Shown: piece by piece, positions 23,477-34,464 of the stretch
Layout: each line of letters begins with the position of its first letter
How positions within the stretch are numbered: position 1 is the first letter of the stretch
Source of the DNA: Ryuthela nishihirai
Lineage: Eukaryota > Arthropoda > Arachnida > Araneae > Heptathelidae
Reading direction: 5' to 3'
Assembly: GCA_038380435.1 (NCBI GenBank)
Contig: JAWZYU010000025.1
Location: 44,152,691-44,216,690, forward strand
Length of the DNA: 64,000 nucleotides
Notes under the pieces: model-generated
What the model was told of the DNA's origin: nothing
Database searches by the model: none
What the model saw: the letters and a program-made list of their open reading frames with translations, nothing else
Program-made: the position numbers and the translations under genes

Positions 23477-24080
23477 GTAAGTAGTAATTTTGAGAGACTG
23501 AAAGCTTTTATTCCATAGTAAAAATGTAAAATATTTGCATTGTTAAAAATTTTAAAATATTTAATTGTAACATTTTACTAACTTAGGGCCATGCCAAATC
23601 AACCAAATTTTTGGAAAAAGTTCACCACCCATTACAGATTTCAGTGAATGTGGCATAAATGTTAGTACACATAAAATGTCTAATTGTCTGAAATATTTTG
23701 AGTCAAAAAAATTTTGTATGGAGTTACAATCGTTAACCTAAGGGGATAATATATAAATTGCGATTGTGACTAAAGGTAAAGTAATTTGATTCTCTATGAC
23801 ACTGTTAAATGTTTTTAAGCACTTCAACACATGGACTATGCTATCAAGTATCAATAATTATTAAAAAGAGATTTACCTACTATGCCATAGAGGATGGGAA
23901 GTAACAGGAGCTTATTGGAGGCTTTTGGTTAGAAATTTAATATTCGACGTTCTTGCCGGCAAGTGACGTCTCAGTGGAGATTAAGATAATGATGACTGCT
24001 GCCAATGGGCTACCTGCATTGGCAAATGACATAATTATTTATATTTTTTGATAGCAAAGGGTGCTTAAAAAGTTTTAGAT
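23477..24080. other. Start of NAA50 intron (about 12.6 kb)
   Basis: AT-rich intron sequence without recognisable repeats up to the fold-back at 24081. The whole intron, 23477-36120, holds family A, Tc1-like and SINE-2 insertions. Confidence 0.6.
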
Positions 24081-24165
24081 CCATGACGAGCATTTCGCAC
24101 CATTCCTATCGGCACTTCATCAGGTGGGAAGTGCTGATAGGAACGGCGCGAAACGCGCGTCATGG
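24081..24165. repeat. Imperfect fold-back next to a LINE copy
   Basis: Arms 24081-24118 and 24128-24165 are complementary with five mismatches, four of them A/G, and a 9-base loop (ATCAGGTGG). The right arm abuts the start of family A copy 6. It contains GAAACGCG, a motif that recurs near 33920 and 35450. Confidence 0.85.
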
Positions 24166-24341
24166 AAAAAAGGAGCAGAGGAGGCAGAATTATTTGAGTG
24201 ATAAGGCACTTGAGCTTATTTCAGAAAGAAGGAACTCCAGGAATGTCCTTAATCAGTACCCTACTAGTCCTAATAGAAAGGATTACAGAGAGCTTAATAA
24301 ACATGTAAAGGATCAGTTAGCTGCTGATAAGAATCTTTGGT

Positions 24342-25025
24342 TTGATGGCTTGGTTAACAAAGCTGAGGAAGCAGTTAGGAATCACTGAGGATGCCAATGA
24401 GAAGGATAGATTTTACAGACAACTTCAGGATATTTTGAATTCTGTCAAGAAAGGAGATATTACCTGTGTTCTAGGTGACTTCAATGCCAAAGTTGGTACT
24501 GACTCTGACCTTTGGGGAGGGGTGATAGGCCCTTTTGGTATTGGTAGCTGCAATAGCAATGGGCAACATCTCCTACAGGTAAGTAAACTCAATGGTTTCA
24601 GAATAACTAACACTTATTACAAACACCGCAACATACATAAGTACACATGGGTTTCACCTGATGGGATGCATAAGAATATGATTGATTATATATTAATTAA
24701 CAGCAAATGGGCTAGTTCTGTTAGGAATACCAAGGCATATAGGGGAACTGAAATTGGATCTGACCATTACCTTGTTAAAAGTGTCTTGCAACTTAAACAT
24801 AAAAAGTGTTGTGCTAGGGTTAAAAATTTTACCTTTAATACTGAAGCTCTGAAAGACCCAGTTATAGCTAAAGCTTACCATGATAGGTTACTTAGTCATT
24901 ATGGCAGTCATGGTTTGCTTACTACTGAAGTTGAGGAAGAATGGGACCATTTTAAACAGGCTTTTTTGGAAACTAACAGTACTCTTTTAGGAAAAAAAAG
25001 GAGCAGAGGAGGCAGAATTATTTGA
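24342..25025 (+). pseudogene. Family A endonuclease frame (copy 6)
   Basis: This open frame of 227 residues covers the C-terminal two thirds of the AP-type endonuclease, which nicks target DNA to prime reverse transcription. Visible are ITCVLGDFNAKVGTDSDLWGG (the Asp and Asn of the GDFN motif), a YILINSKW segment and the catalytic SDH motif (GSDHYLVKSV). The first 14 residues come from the duplicated block and are not endonuclease. The N-terminal WNVRTLH and QETRW motifs are missing from this copy. Downstream the frame continues into the linker and ends at 25025. Confidence 0.85.
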
Positions 25026-25453
25026 GTGATAAGGCACTTGAGCTTATTTCAGAAAGAAGGAACTCCAGGAATGTCCTTAATCAGTACCCTACTAGTCCTA
25101 ATAGAAAGGATTACAGAGAGCTTAATAAACATGTAAAGGATCAGTTAGCTGCTGATAAGAATCTTTGGCTTGATGGCTTGGCTGACAAAGCTGAGGAAGC
25201 AGTTAGGCAGCACAACAGCAGAGAGCTGTACCAGATAGTTAATGTTTTATGTGGTAGAAAACAGACAGGCATACAAGGATTGAAGGATAAATAAGGTAAG
25301 GTTATAGAAGGTGAGGATTCTGTCATGTCTAGGTGGGCTGAGCATTTCAGTGATGTTCTAAACAATGTAGTTAGTTCTACTCCCATTGTCTGTAGTGATG
25401 ATAAATGTATTGGGGACTTTAATGTTGGCTCTATAACATAATCTGAAGTTATT

Positions 25454-25897
25454 TTGGCTATTTCTAAACTTAAACTTCATAAATCCCCAGGTGTAGATGA
25501 AATTACTACAGAAATGCTCAGAGCTGGGAATGTTTCGGTTACCACTTGGATGACTGAAATTTTAAATAACTTTTACGATAAAGGCATGGTTTCTAAAGAT
25601 TTTACCAGCGCTATTATTATCCCTATTTTCAAAAAAGGTGATCATCGCATTTCTTGTGATAACTATAGGGGTATCAGCCTACTCTCTGTTCTAGGGAAAG
25701 TTCTTTGCATGATTGTGCTTAATAGAATTAAGAATCTGGTTGACAGGCAATTGCGTGATGAGCAATGTGGATTCAGAAGTGGTAGGGGATGTGTAGATCA
25801 GATATTTTCACTCAGGCATATTCTTGAGAAATGTTTAGAGTTTCAGACACCTTTGATTACTAGCTTTGTTGAGGGGCGGGGGTGGCTCAGTCAGTAG
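25454..25897 (+). pseudogene. Family A reverse transcriptase, N-terminal frame (copy 6)
   Basis: This 147-residue frame contains LHKSPGVDEITTEMLRAGN, the pre-RT element, then AIIIPIFKKGDHRISCDNYRG (RT motif 1-2) and DEQCGFRSGRGCVDQIFSLRH (2a). It reaches the point just before motif A, where SINE-2 is inserted. Its last residues derive from the SINE. RT copies the element's RNA into the nicked target. Confidence 0.85.
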
Positions 25898-26253
25898 CGC
25901 ACCAGGCTCGTAATCTGTAGTTCCCAGGTTCGAGTCCCAATTGGGTCAGCGTTGAGATTTATCTCCGCAAAATTCCCCGCCCTGCCCACGGTCAGTAGGG
26001 GACACCGATGGGCTTGGAAAGCCGCCGTCCGTCGGATGGGACGTTAAGCCGTGACCCCGTGTGCGGGAGAGCCATACCCTGTGCACGTTAAAGAACACGC
26101 TGGATGGCCATGACGGGAGGCTACCATCTGTCTCCCAACAGCTGTTCCAGTGGGTCCCCTCCCCCAACCTTCTCTGAACCTTCGGGGTCCATGTGACCTA
26201 GCCATTTAGCTCATGGTGTGCAAAAAAGTGCCGCTCATAGGTAAAACAACCCA
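25873..26253 (+). mobile_element. SINE-2 (tRNA-derived, 381 bp) with 14-bp target duplication
   Basis: The perfect duplication ACTAGCTTTGTTGA lies at 25859-25872 and 26254-26267, inside RT of family A. The head GGGGGTGGCTCAGTCAGTAG and box B GGTTCGAGTCC are tRNA-like, with a CTCGTAA anticodon loop that suggests a tRNA-Thr ancestor. The body contains GATGGGACGTTAAGCC and TGCACGTTAAAGAACAC, and it ends GTAAAACAACCCA with no poly(A). Other copies are at 38026, 39191, 55922 and 58454. The body resembles the conserved domain described from several invertebrate SINEs (possibly the Nin domain), but that is recalled and not compared. Confidence 0.9.
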
Positions 26254-26381
26254 ACTAGCTTTGTTGATATCAAGAAGGTTCTTGATTGTGATGATCGCCA
26301 TAATTTGTGGTTGGTTGTGAGATCGTATGGCATACAAGTTAGTTAATATAATGAAAGCTCTCTATAATAACACTGAGTCGT

Positions 26382-26771
26382 GTGTTAGAGTTGGTAAGAC
26401 TTGTAGCAATTGGTTTAGCATTACTTCTGGTGTTCAACAAGGGTGCATTTTGTCTGTTTTTCTCTTTAGTTTGGTTATTGATTGTTATGCGAAATTCACT
26501 TCAAGGGAAATATTTTGGCCTTAAATGGTCTGGAGATACTAAAATTTCTGATTCAGATTATGCTGATGATTTAGCCCTTTTGGGAAATGATGTTGATGAG
26601 ATGAACTCTTTCATTCGAGCTGTTGATGAGACTGGTAGTAGAGTAGGTTTGGTTATAAACAGAGAGAAAACTAAAGTAATGAAAATTGGTCAGGCAGGCT
26701 GTGATTCAGTTAATCTGAATGGTTGCAGTGTTGAGCAGGTGTCACAGTTTAATTATCTTGTGAGCCATTGA
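26382..26771 (+). pseudogene. Family A reverse transcriptase, YADD frame (copy 6)
   Basis: A 129-residue frame with the catalytic motif C (SDYADDLALLG), followed by RAVDETGSRVGLVINREKTKVMK, the thumb region. Motif B (TSGVQQGCIL) is readable in an overlapping frame at 26327-26524, so a frameshift lies between B and C. It ends at a stop where other copies read NYLGSYVTDT. It is therefore a disrupted RT. Confidence 0.85.
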
Positions 26772-27356
26772 ACAGATACTGATGATGTGCAGCATGAGAT
26801 TAACAGACATATAGGGATTGCTCCCAGGACTTTTAAGAATCTATGGAGAGTGTGGAGAAATAGGCTTATACACCTAAAGACTAAAATTAGACTGTATAAT
26901 AGTTTGGTTCTTTCTAGGGTTAGTTCCGGTAGTGAAACTTGGACGCTGTGTAAACAAGATAACAGGAAACTAGATGCTTTTGATTCTAGGTGCTTACATA
27001 GTATCTTGGGTATTAGGTGGTTTAACTTTGTAACTAATGATGAGGTTAGGTAAAGGAGTCTGCAACCTCCTTTAAGCAGCATATTGTGCAGAGAGAGACT
27101 TCGCTGGTTTGGCCATGTTGCCTGTATGGATAATTATGAATTGGCGAATAAGGTTATGAACAGTGTGCCTAGAGGCCTCAGAAAGAGGGGGAGACCTAGG
27201 ATGCGGTGGGCAGACAATGTCAAACAGGACCTTGTTAGAATTGGTGTGTAGTGGCCAAATGCAGCAGATGTAGCTCAGGACAGATATGCTTGGAGAATTA
27301 ACTGCATGGTCTGGTTGGACCTCTGTAGCCCATGGCTGCTTAAGGATGATGATGAA

Positions 27357-27930
27357 AAGTTTTAATTGCAAAATATATTAAAATGAAGCAAAAATGTATT
27401 TGCCTATAGTTTCATGCAAATTACTGAAATCTCCCAATAAAAAAAATGTACCCTTGGCATCGGACTTAATTTTATTGAGAACACATGGCCAGATATTTAG
27501 TAAACAACTCAACTTGCTTGAGCTCTCTGTCAGCTACTTAAGGAATGGTAGGAGAGATAAGTTAGCCCACATCAATCCCTTCTTGTGCACTGTTCTAATA
27601 ACAGTTTGAGCAAGAGAAAAATCATTTTATTTTCTGATACATCAGGTTAAGGAATAAAGTAAAAAAACTGGCATTATTTAGAAGCCTTAAAATGTGTATT
27701 TTAATTATATATATTGTTGCAATTTAAAATGGATGAGCACTGAGTGTGAGTTCAAATAAAAATTGGTTAATGAAAATTACAATACAATGCAATTTATTAC
27801 AAAAGCATGGATGAAATTATTTATAAACAAACTAAGTCAGCCGCACGAAATTCTGTAATAATGCAAAGATCAACTTTCAGAAGAATCCATTATCTCAATT
27901 TTATTCACATCCAATTCACGAAACAAGACC
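27357..27930. other. NAA50 intron, unassigned
   Basis: AT-rich, no repeat or gene recognised. Confidence 0.4.
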
Positions 27931-28040
27931 AAAATCATTCAATGAACAATAAAATCATGTTGGTAAATAAATATTCAATCTAACTAAAATCATTCAATGA
28001 ACAATAAAATCATGTTGGTAAATAAATATTCAATCTAACT
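27931..28040. repeat. 55-bp tandem duplication
   Basis: Units 27931-27985 and 27986-28040 are identical and start AAAATCATTCAATGAAC. Identity implies a very recent duplication, or an assembly artefact. Confidence 0.95.
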
Positions 28041-28554
28041 AGAATCATATATGTGAATACTTGGAATATCTCGAGAATAACCTTACCAATTTCTAAATAA
28101 CTAAATAACTTTATGCAAAATGATTTCCTTCTTAGGTTTTAGTCCTCAAGTACTCCAAAACTGTGGCTAAGTATACTACTGGTTTCTCAGAACCAATTCT
28201 TTTTAGGCATTGATCACCACACACAAGATGACAAATTCTTTATCTTTACCAGCTTAACAACACGATCCACACAAATAAACTAATCAACATCCTGCGCACA
28301 CACCAAATAAAAACATTTATTCTTTAAACTATCATGCACAGACTAAAGCTATATATGCATTCTTTCAGATCTCCATAAATTCAACAACAACTCTATCTCT
28401 TCTATTGTTTTTAGGTCAGTTCTGTATTCCAATTCATTGGTTAAAATAAATCTTGCAAAGGCATAAATGAGTGTTCATGTCACGTTAATCATAAACTCAC
28501 TGCAGGATGTTCATCTGTCGTAACAATATATATATTTACATACACACACACACA
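28041..28554. other. NAA50 intron, unassigned
   Basis: AT-rich, ending in (TA)n and (AC)n runs (28527-28554) that abut the Tc1-like element. Confidence 0.45.
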
Positions 28555-29776
28555 CACTGATCAGCCAAAACACTAAAATCACTTACTTAATATGATGTAG
28601 GTTCTCTTCTTGCTGCCAAAAAGAGCTCTCACCCAATGAGGCATAGATTCAATGAGATGTTGTTAGGTGTCACTTGATATTTGATACCATGACTGCAACA
28701 GAAGATCCCACAGTTCCCATATATTATGTGGACGGGGTGATGCTGCTCATACCTGTTTCTCCAACTCAAACCACAATTCCTCGATAGGATTCATGTCCGG
28801 TGAATATGAGGGCCATGGCAATAAATGGAATTTTTCATTATGCTCTAGGAACCATTCCTGAACCTTCTTCACAGTCTGACATGGGGCATTGTCTTGTTGA
28901 AAGATGCCATCTCCACCAGGGAATACAATCGCCATAAAGTGGTGTATGTGTTCAGCCATGATGTTCAGGTAGGTGACAGCTGTCATAGTTTGCTTTACAG
29001 GGATAATTGGTCCAAGTGTTCCCCAAGAAAATATTTCCCAGACCATCACACTCCCTCCAGCCGCCTGGATCCATCCCACAGTGCATCCTGGTGAGAAGGC
29101 ATCCTTGGGTAAACGTCACACTCAAGCTCGTCCATACACATGGTATAACAGAAAATGGGATTCGTCAGACCAATCACCCCTCTTCCAGTCTTCTATGGTC
29201 CAATGTCGATGATTATGTACCCACTGCAAGCATTGACGATGGTGAATGGCTGTTAGCATAGGCACATGAATGGGTCTGCAAAGACCCATATCCAAGAGCC
29301 TATGGTGAACTGTGTGTTTGGACACATTGGGCCCTTTATCATAATCGAAATTATGGGTAATGTCAGCTATGGTAGCCCTCCTGTTGCTGCAGACACGACG
29401 AGATAGCCTGTGCACCCTCTGGCATCAATGAGGTGTGGCCGGCCCATGTCTTATCGATGGCTCAAAGTCACTGGTTTTGGATCATCTTTGATAGGTACTA
29501 ACTACTGCATAGCATGAGTAGCCTACCAGCGTCACTGTTTCAGAATGTTGTTACTAAGGCATCTTTCCATAACAATCTGTCCTTTGTTGAAATCAGATAA
29601 ATCCTTTGCTTTTCCCATGTTGAGACGAGAAAATACTGCCTGCGAGAGCTCCAAACCAGGTATTATATATATATCATTCGCAACCTTGGCACGTGACACT
29701 GACGTGACACTGATTGGCTGCACGCATGTTTCTTTGTATAATGCAGAGGTAGTTTTAATGTATTAGCTGATCGGTG
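28555..29776 (-). mobile_element. Tc1-like transposon with DD36E-spaced transposase (type D1)
   Basis: Terminal repeats are CACTGATCAGCC (left) and, inverted, CACCGATCAGC (right), next to TA. The minus strand holds an interrupted transposase: a DNA-binding start (MGKAKDLSDFNKGQIV, about 29620), an HTH-like region and SNRRATIADITHNF, the first catalytic Asp in WSDESHF (about 29165) and the second in FQQDNAP, and the catalytic Glu in NPIEELW. I count 36 residues between the last two. Tc1 classically has 34, and a DD36E group (Incomer) is described for animals. At least two frame breaks remain, so it is inactive here. Confidence 0.85.
28747..29079 (-). pseudogene. Tc1-like transposase C-terminal frame (D1)
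   Basis: This 110-residue frame spans the region between the first and last catalytic residues: GGSVMVWEIFSWG, TMTAVTYLNIM, FQQDNAPCQTVKKVQEWF, then PWPSYSPDMNPIEELWFEL. The DDE residues in this part (Asp of QDN, Glu of PIEELW) are intact. The N-terminal DNA-binding part lies upstream in the frames 29122-29415 and 29532-29723. Confidence 0.85.
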
Positions 29777-29782
29777 TATATG

Positions 29783-30903
29783 CACCGAAGAACAAAAACA
29801 TTATGACCAGCACATCTTTATACAAATCGAAACAACTGCAAGTAAACAATGGCACATGTGAAGGTAATGAAATGGTATAAATAACACCTTATACTGCACT
29901 TTGTAAATCAGTGTTATTCTTGTTCTTCAGATGGGAAAGGCAGTGAACTTAAGTGAGTTTGACAAAGGACAAATTGTAATGGCCAGACGACTGGGTCAGA
30001 GCATTTCCAAGGTGTGGGCTGACCATGGTTTATCGATGCTAGAAGTGAGAGAAGGCTATCCCTTATGGTATGAGCCAACAGAAGGGATACTGTGATGCAA
30101 CTCCCCCATAATTTGAATGATGGGTGACAGGAGTAATGTGTCACAACACACATCGAACCCTACTGAAAATGGGGCTGTATAGCCACAGGCCACTCTGAGT
30201 GCCCATGCTAACCTCAGTTCACCATCGAAAAAGCTTACAATGGGCAGATGAGCATCAAAACTGGACCTTGAATGATTGGTAGAAAGTCATCTGGTCTGAT
30301 GAATCTCGTTTCCTGTTGCAACATGTGGATGGCCAGGTACGTGTGTGTTGTTTACCTGGGGATGTGTTGTCACCAGGATGCACCGAGGGACAAAAGCCAG
30401 TGGAGGAAGTGTAATGCTTTGGGCATTGTCCTGCTTGGAAACCCTGAATCCAGTCATTCATGAACAGGAAACTATGACATCTACCATCTTCCTAAACATT
30501 GCATACCAGGTACATCCTTTCATGGCAATGGTATTTCCCTCTAGTAGTGCCTTCTTTCAGCAGGATTATGCACCATGCCACTTTTCCCAGATTGTTCGAG
30601 AATGGTTTGCGGAGCATGAGGAAGACTTCCAGGTATTCCCTGGCCTCCAAATTCCACAGACATCAATCCAATCGAGCATCTGTGGATTGATGTGTTGGAA
30701 CAGTATATCCAATCTGTGGCAGCTCAACCACATAAATTAAAAGAGTTAAAGGATCTGCTGGTAACGTGTTGGTACCAGATACCACAAGACACCTTTAGAA
30801 ATCTTATAGCATCCATGCCTTGCTGGGTAAGAGCCATTTTGGCAGCACGTGGAGGACCAACATCATATTAGGGAGGTAATCATAATGTTTTGGCTCTTCG
30901 GTG
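29783..30903 (+). mobile_element. Tc1-like transposon (type D2), six bases from the D1 element
   Basis: Ends are CACCGAAGAACAAAAACATT (left) and, inverted, CACCGAAGAGCCAAAACATT (right), followed by TA. The plus strand starts ATGGGAAAGGCAGTGAACTT (29930), reading a DNA-binding region, then WSDESRFLLQHV (first Asp), FFQQDYAPCH (second Asp) and a region corresponding to NPIEHLW that is frameshifted (30660-30690). The 131-residue frame 30345-30740 covers the middle. A related copy lies at 52262-53419 on the other strand. Confidence 0.85.
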
Positions 30904-30949
30904 TATAAACAAAAAAAATTAGTTCATACTTTAATATTTTTAAAATTTT

Positions 30950-32140
30950 GCTAGGTAGTCACTGGAAGGACAGATATGCACTAATCCCTGTAATGAAGCA
31001 CAGAACTGGCTAGGCCTCACACTTAAAGTCCGATTCAGCCTTCTTGTGGTGCAGACCATTAATACCTTTCAAAAGAGATGCTCTCTTGTGAAAGGGAATG
31101 GAAGGGGAGGACTGTCAGATCAGTGCAGCCTACTGATCAGGACTACTATGGCTACTTTTTTTTCTACTCTGCTGAGGAGTGCTCAACCACACAGGGTCCT
31201 GATGTTGACCATATACACCAACTGGAAATGAATAATGGTTCTGAGCTTGATTATGGATGCTGAATTTGCTGCACTGGTGGGCTTCTGTTGAGGGAGAATC
31301 TACCTCTATATTTCCATCTGTGAGTTAACAGCCCCAAGTTAATAGATTCACTAGATAAGCTTTAATTAACTGGTGGATAATACTGTTCTGAGACCATCGC
31401 ATGTAACACCTGAACTCTTTCTTCTATGGGCATCATCAAACCTGCATTGGAGGAAGTCTTCCAGTGTAGATGGCTTCAGCCTTTAATAGTGAGGGAAACA
31501 GGTCTTTGCCTCATTCCTGTGATTAGGGGGCCATTCTCTCTCCACATTTAGTAGTTGGAATATGAGGACTCTGCACAAATATTATTCTCTTGATGTCCCT
31601 ACACAAAAATTCCACCATTATAACTTAGATATTTTCGGCTTGCAGGAGAGCAGATGGACAGATAAAGGTTATATTCATAAAAATAATCTTAAATTTCTCT
31701 TTTCAGAGAGGGAAAATGAAAAGCATCTCCAAGGTGTAGGTTTGCTTCTCAGCAGACATGCCAGTGATGCTCTTCTAGGATATGAGTGCAATGAAAGGTT
31801 TCTTACGGCTAAATTTCAGACACGCATTGAAAGACCTGAATGTTATCTGCTGTTATACCCCCACTGAGGATGCTGATGAGGATGAAAAGGATGGGTTTTA
31901 TAGAGAAGTTTAGGATACTTTGGATTCTTTCAAGAAGGGAGATATTACTCTTGTCCTAGGCAACACTCTTACTTTTGGGAAGGATAGGCCCTTTGGTATT
32001 GGTAGCAGCAATGGACAATGCTTCCTACAGGTAAGTAAACTTAATGGGTTGAGAATAACTAACACTTATTACAAACCCTGTGATATAACCTGTATATTAG
32101 TACACCAAATGGGCTTCATACGAATATGATTGATTATAAT
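30950..32140 (+). mobile_element. Family A LINE 5' part (copy 7) in NAA50 intron
   Basis: It begins with the 5' untranslated region (GGTAGTCACTGG at 30953) and continues to the endonuclease. The frame at 31562-31867 has MRTLHKYYSLDVPTQKFHHY and GLQESRWTDKG, which match the WNVRTLH and QETRW catalytic motifs of other copies, and a GVGLLLSRHASDALLGYE segment. GDFNA is lost in the next frame, and the copy stops at GATTGATTATA (32140). RT is missing. It lies sense to NAA50 and contains a splice-donor-like CAGGTAAGT at 32028-32036. Confidence 0.85.
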
Positions 32141-32764
32141 AAATTTTAGAATGACACAATGCAAAGGTTAATTAAAAGGATTTACTACACAATATTCTCT
32201 GTAATATTAACTTCCAAAAGAGTAATAATTGAAACATGGCTACTGAAATATCTTGCCACTAGAGCAGAAGTTCAGAGCGATATCTAGTATCAATCTTTAC
32301 GGATTTTTTTACTGCTGTTAAAGTATGAGTAAAGAGTTCCTCACTATAATTGTTGAAAACAGTCTGATGCACTTCTAGTTGTCTTAGTCCACATGCTGAT
32401 CTTCAACTTGCGTTAGGGTTGTGGACTCCACCAATTCATCAGTTGTATTCTATCGCTGACATTCCACTATCGGCTGTTGGTATTGCTGTTTTTCTTTTTT
32501 CTTTCTTCTTGTGCTATTACATTGCACATATTTTACTGTGGTGGCAGACATTCATTGAGATACCAGTCCTTATTAACAATTATTATGCTTTAGATGATTC
32601 ATCATCATCTTATATGACACTAATTCGCTGCATTATACACCATGAGAGCTAAAAACATTTAAAAAACTTAATCTCCACTTACAGCATATGTGGGGACAAG
32701 TATTAAAATCAAAAGCTTCAAAACCCCAAACGCATTTCTTCCACTGAACCAGCAGCTTCCTCAG
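32141..32764. other. NAA50 intron, unassigned
   Basis: Moderately AT-rich, with a short open frame (32419-32652) that lacks motifs. Nothing recognised. Confidence 0.4.
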
Positions 32765-32941
32765 CAGGCGAAAGAAGAGGGGGAGACCTAGGATGTAATG
32801 GACAGACAATGTTAAACAGGACCTTGTTAGAATTGGGCTACAGTGGCCAGGTGCAGCAGGAAAGACATGTTTGGAGAACTAAATTGCACAATCTGTTTGG
32901 ACCTCTGTATCCCATGCTGCTTGAGGATAATGATGATGAAT
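32765..32941 (+). mobile_element. Family A LINE 3' tail fragment (copy 8)
   Basis: This is the last 175 bp of the family: the GRPRM-like region, GTCAAACAGGACCTTGTTAG-like sequence and a terminal GATAATGATGATGAA. It may belong to the same inserted copy as 30950-32140 with an internal deletion. Confidence 0.85.
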
Positions 32942-34277
32942 TTTTTTATGGTGTTATCAATGGAGTTTATCATTCATTGCAATATACACAGGTTCAGAAG
33001 CCAGATTTCCAAAGTCATGGCAGCAAAAGGGTTAATGTCATCAAATATATAAATTCATAAAATTCTAAGGAATATTAAATATATTTCATGAAAATAGCTG
33101 TACATTATTCATGTCTAAAATTACTAAGTCTCAAAAATTAGGAGTGCAATTGCTTTTACAAATAACAAACGAGCTAGGTGTTGTAATTGCTATAACACAA
33201 TTTAGCTACTGTAAACTATCAGTCAGTCTAAATATTACCTTACCATCTATCTAAAGTATATCAGGTTAATTAACAATAATTATATTTACCAAGACATATT
33301 AGGCTGGTACATCTACTTGCTTTGGCACGGATGTTGTTACAGAAGAGGAGATTGATACTCACACTTCACATGTAGTCAGCAGATATTCAGAACATTATTA
33401 CAGTAGATGTTCATATAATGTCCTTTGATGTTTCATATTTATGGCCGAAGTTGTTACAGCAAGAAATCAGTTCATATAGTTATGCATAAATAGATGTCAG
33501 TTCAGTATGTTAACAGGCTGTTATCGTTGCATTTAGTACACTGGGATGATATGTTACTTCCTTAAGGTTGATAACACAATTCGCTGGTTTATTTCTAATT
33601 ACTCCAACAGTTGGTTATCCCATCATATTCCATGGAAGGTAAAACACTTTGATCTAAATGCTCATTGCACTTAGCAGATATTAAATATATAACAGTCCTG
33701 TGTCACTTTTTATGCATAGTCATTGGCATATTTTCAAACTATAGAGAGCAGTTGCACTATCCCAAGTCCTTGAGACAATTGCATACTTTTAAAACATTTA
33801 ACAGTTAAAAACGATTAACCAAGAGATTAATAACTAGTTTAAAAAGTTCCCGCATATCAGTGTTCAAGATGATAGGAGCACAATTGGCATCAGTGCTATG
33901 CCCAATGTGAGCAACGTGTTTCGCCGTTACTCTAGTCTACAGCATCATCAGGCTTTGTCACCATTGATGTCAATCAATGACTACGGTGTCACCATTGATA
34001 CTTGAATGAAATTTTGTTAGCTGTGCTAATGATACTCACCAGTGACTATGCAACCAACATCTCTTCAGCATTTTGCAATACTGTAAAATGCCAATGCTTG
34101 TAGATATAAAGCTTTAGTTTTTATTATTACAACCTCAACAATAAACGTTTATATATAGCATTATTATCACACTGTGAATTTAATTTAAATATTATGAAAT
34201 CTGTGTTGCTCTAAGAAGAGAACTTGGGACAAAATATAACCAAGATTTGCACCATAAACTTAAATTGTAACCAGCAG
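32942..34277. other. NAA50 intron, unassigned
   Basis: AT-rich. A stretch at about 33900-33960 contains an inverted GAAAC motif (CAACGTGTTTCGCC) with CATCATCAG nearby, like the fold-back at 24081. No coding sequence was found. Confidence 0.4.
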
Positions 34278-34339
34278 CATTATATTTAAGCTCTCTTGGG
34301 GTGTGGCTTGACACAACCCAAGAGAGCTTAAATATAATG
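34278..34339. repeat. Perfect 23-bp hairpin
   Basis: Arms 34278-34300 and 34317-34339 are exact reverse complements, with a 16-base loop (GTGTGGCTTGACACAA). Confidence 0.95.
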
Positions 34340-34354
34340 TTAACTATCACCACT

Positions 34355-34464
34355 GTTAACTATCACAAGGAATGGATGTTTGCTGGTAAAAGCTTTCTCT
34401 TGAAGCCTTATGTCTTAAGGTTAAGAACAAATAGATAGTAGATTTGCTCACTACTCTAAGATTA
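34355..34464 (+). repeat. Direct repeat, left copy (about 110 bp)
   Basis: Matches 35839-35950 with about four mismatches. Both contain CACAAGGAATGGATGTTTGC and TTGAAGCCTTATGTC. They flank 1.4 kb that contains a large inverted repeat, so the whole may be one mobile unit. Confidence 0.9.

Larger units (their letters stand above)
24166..27356 (+). mobile_element. Family A LINE copy 6, endonuclease to 3' end, in NAA50 intron
   Basis: From about 24378 the copy reads endonuclease, linker, RT and C-terminal tail, and ends at CTTAAGGATGATGATGA (27353). It is preceded by a 212-bp block (24166-24377) that repeats 24996-25207 with about three mismatches, so part of the element is duplicated. The endonuclease shows GDFNAKVG and GSDHYLVKS. 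RT shows FKKGD, DEQCGFRSGRGCVDQIF, TSGVQQGCI and SDYADDLALLG. The tail has GSETWTLCKQDNRKLDAFDS and a GRPRMRWADNV motif (about 27190). SINE-2 interrupts RT motif A at 25873-26253. Stops and frameshifts at about 25293, 26450 and 26770 make it inactive. It lies in the same orientation as NAA50. Confidence 0.9.

Noticed and set aside
27931..28040. A regulatory tandem array
   Set aside because: Only two identical 55-bp units, best explained by a single recent duplication or an assembly artefact.
32141..32652. A host exon at the 32419-32652 open frame
   Set aside because: No splice sites in frame with NAA50 and no homology recognised.
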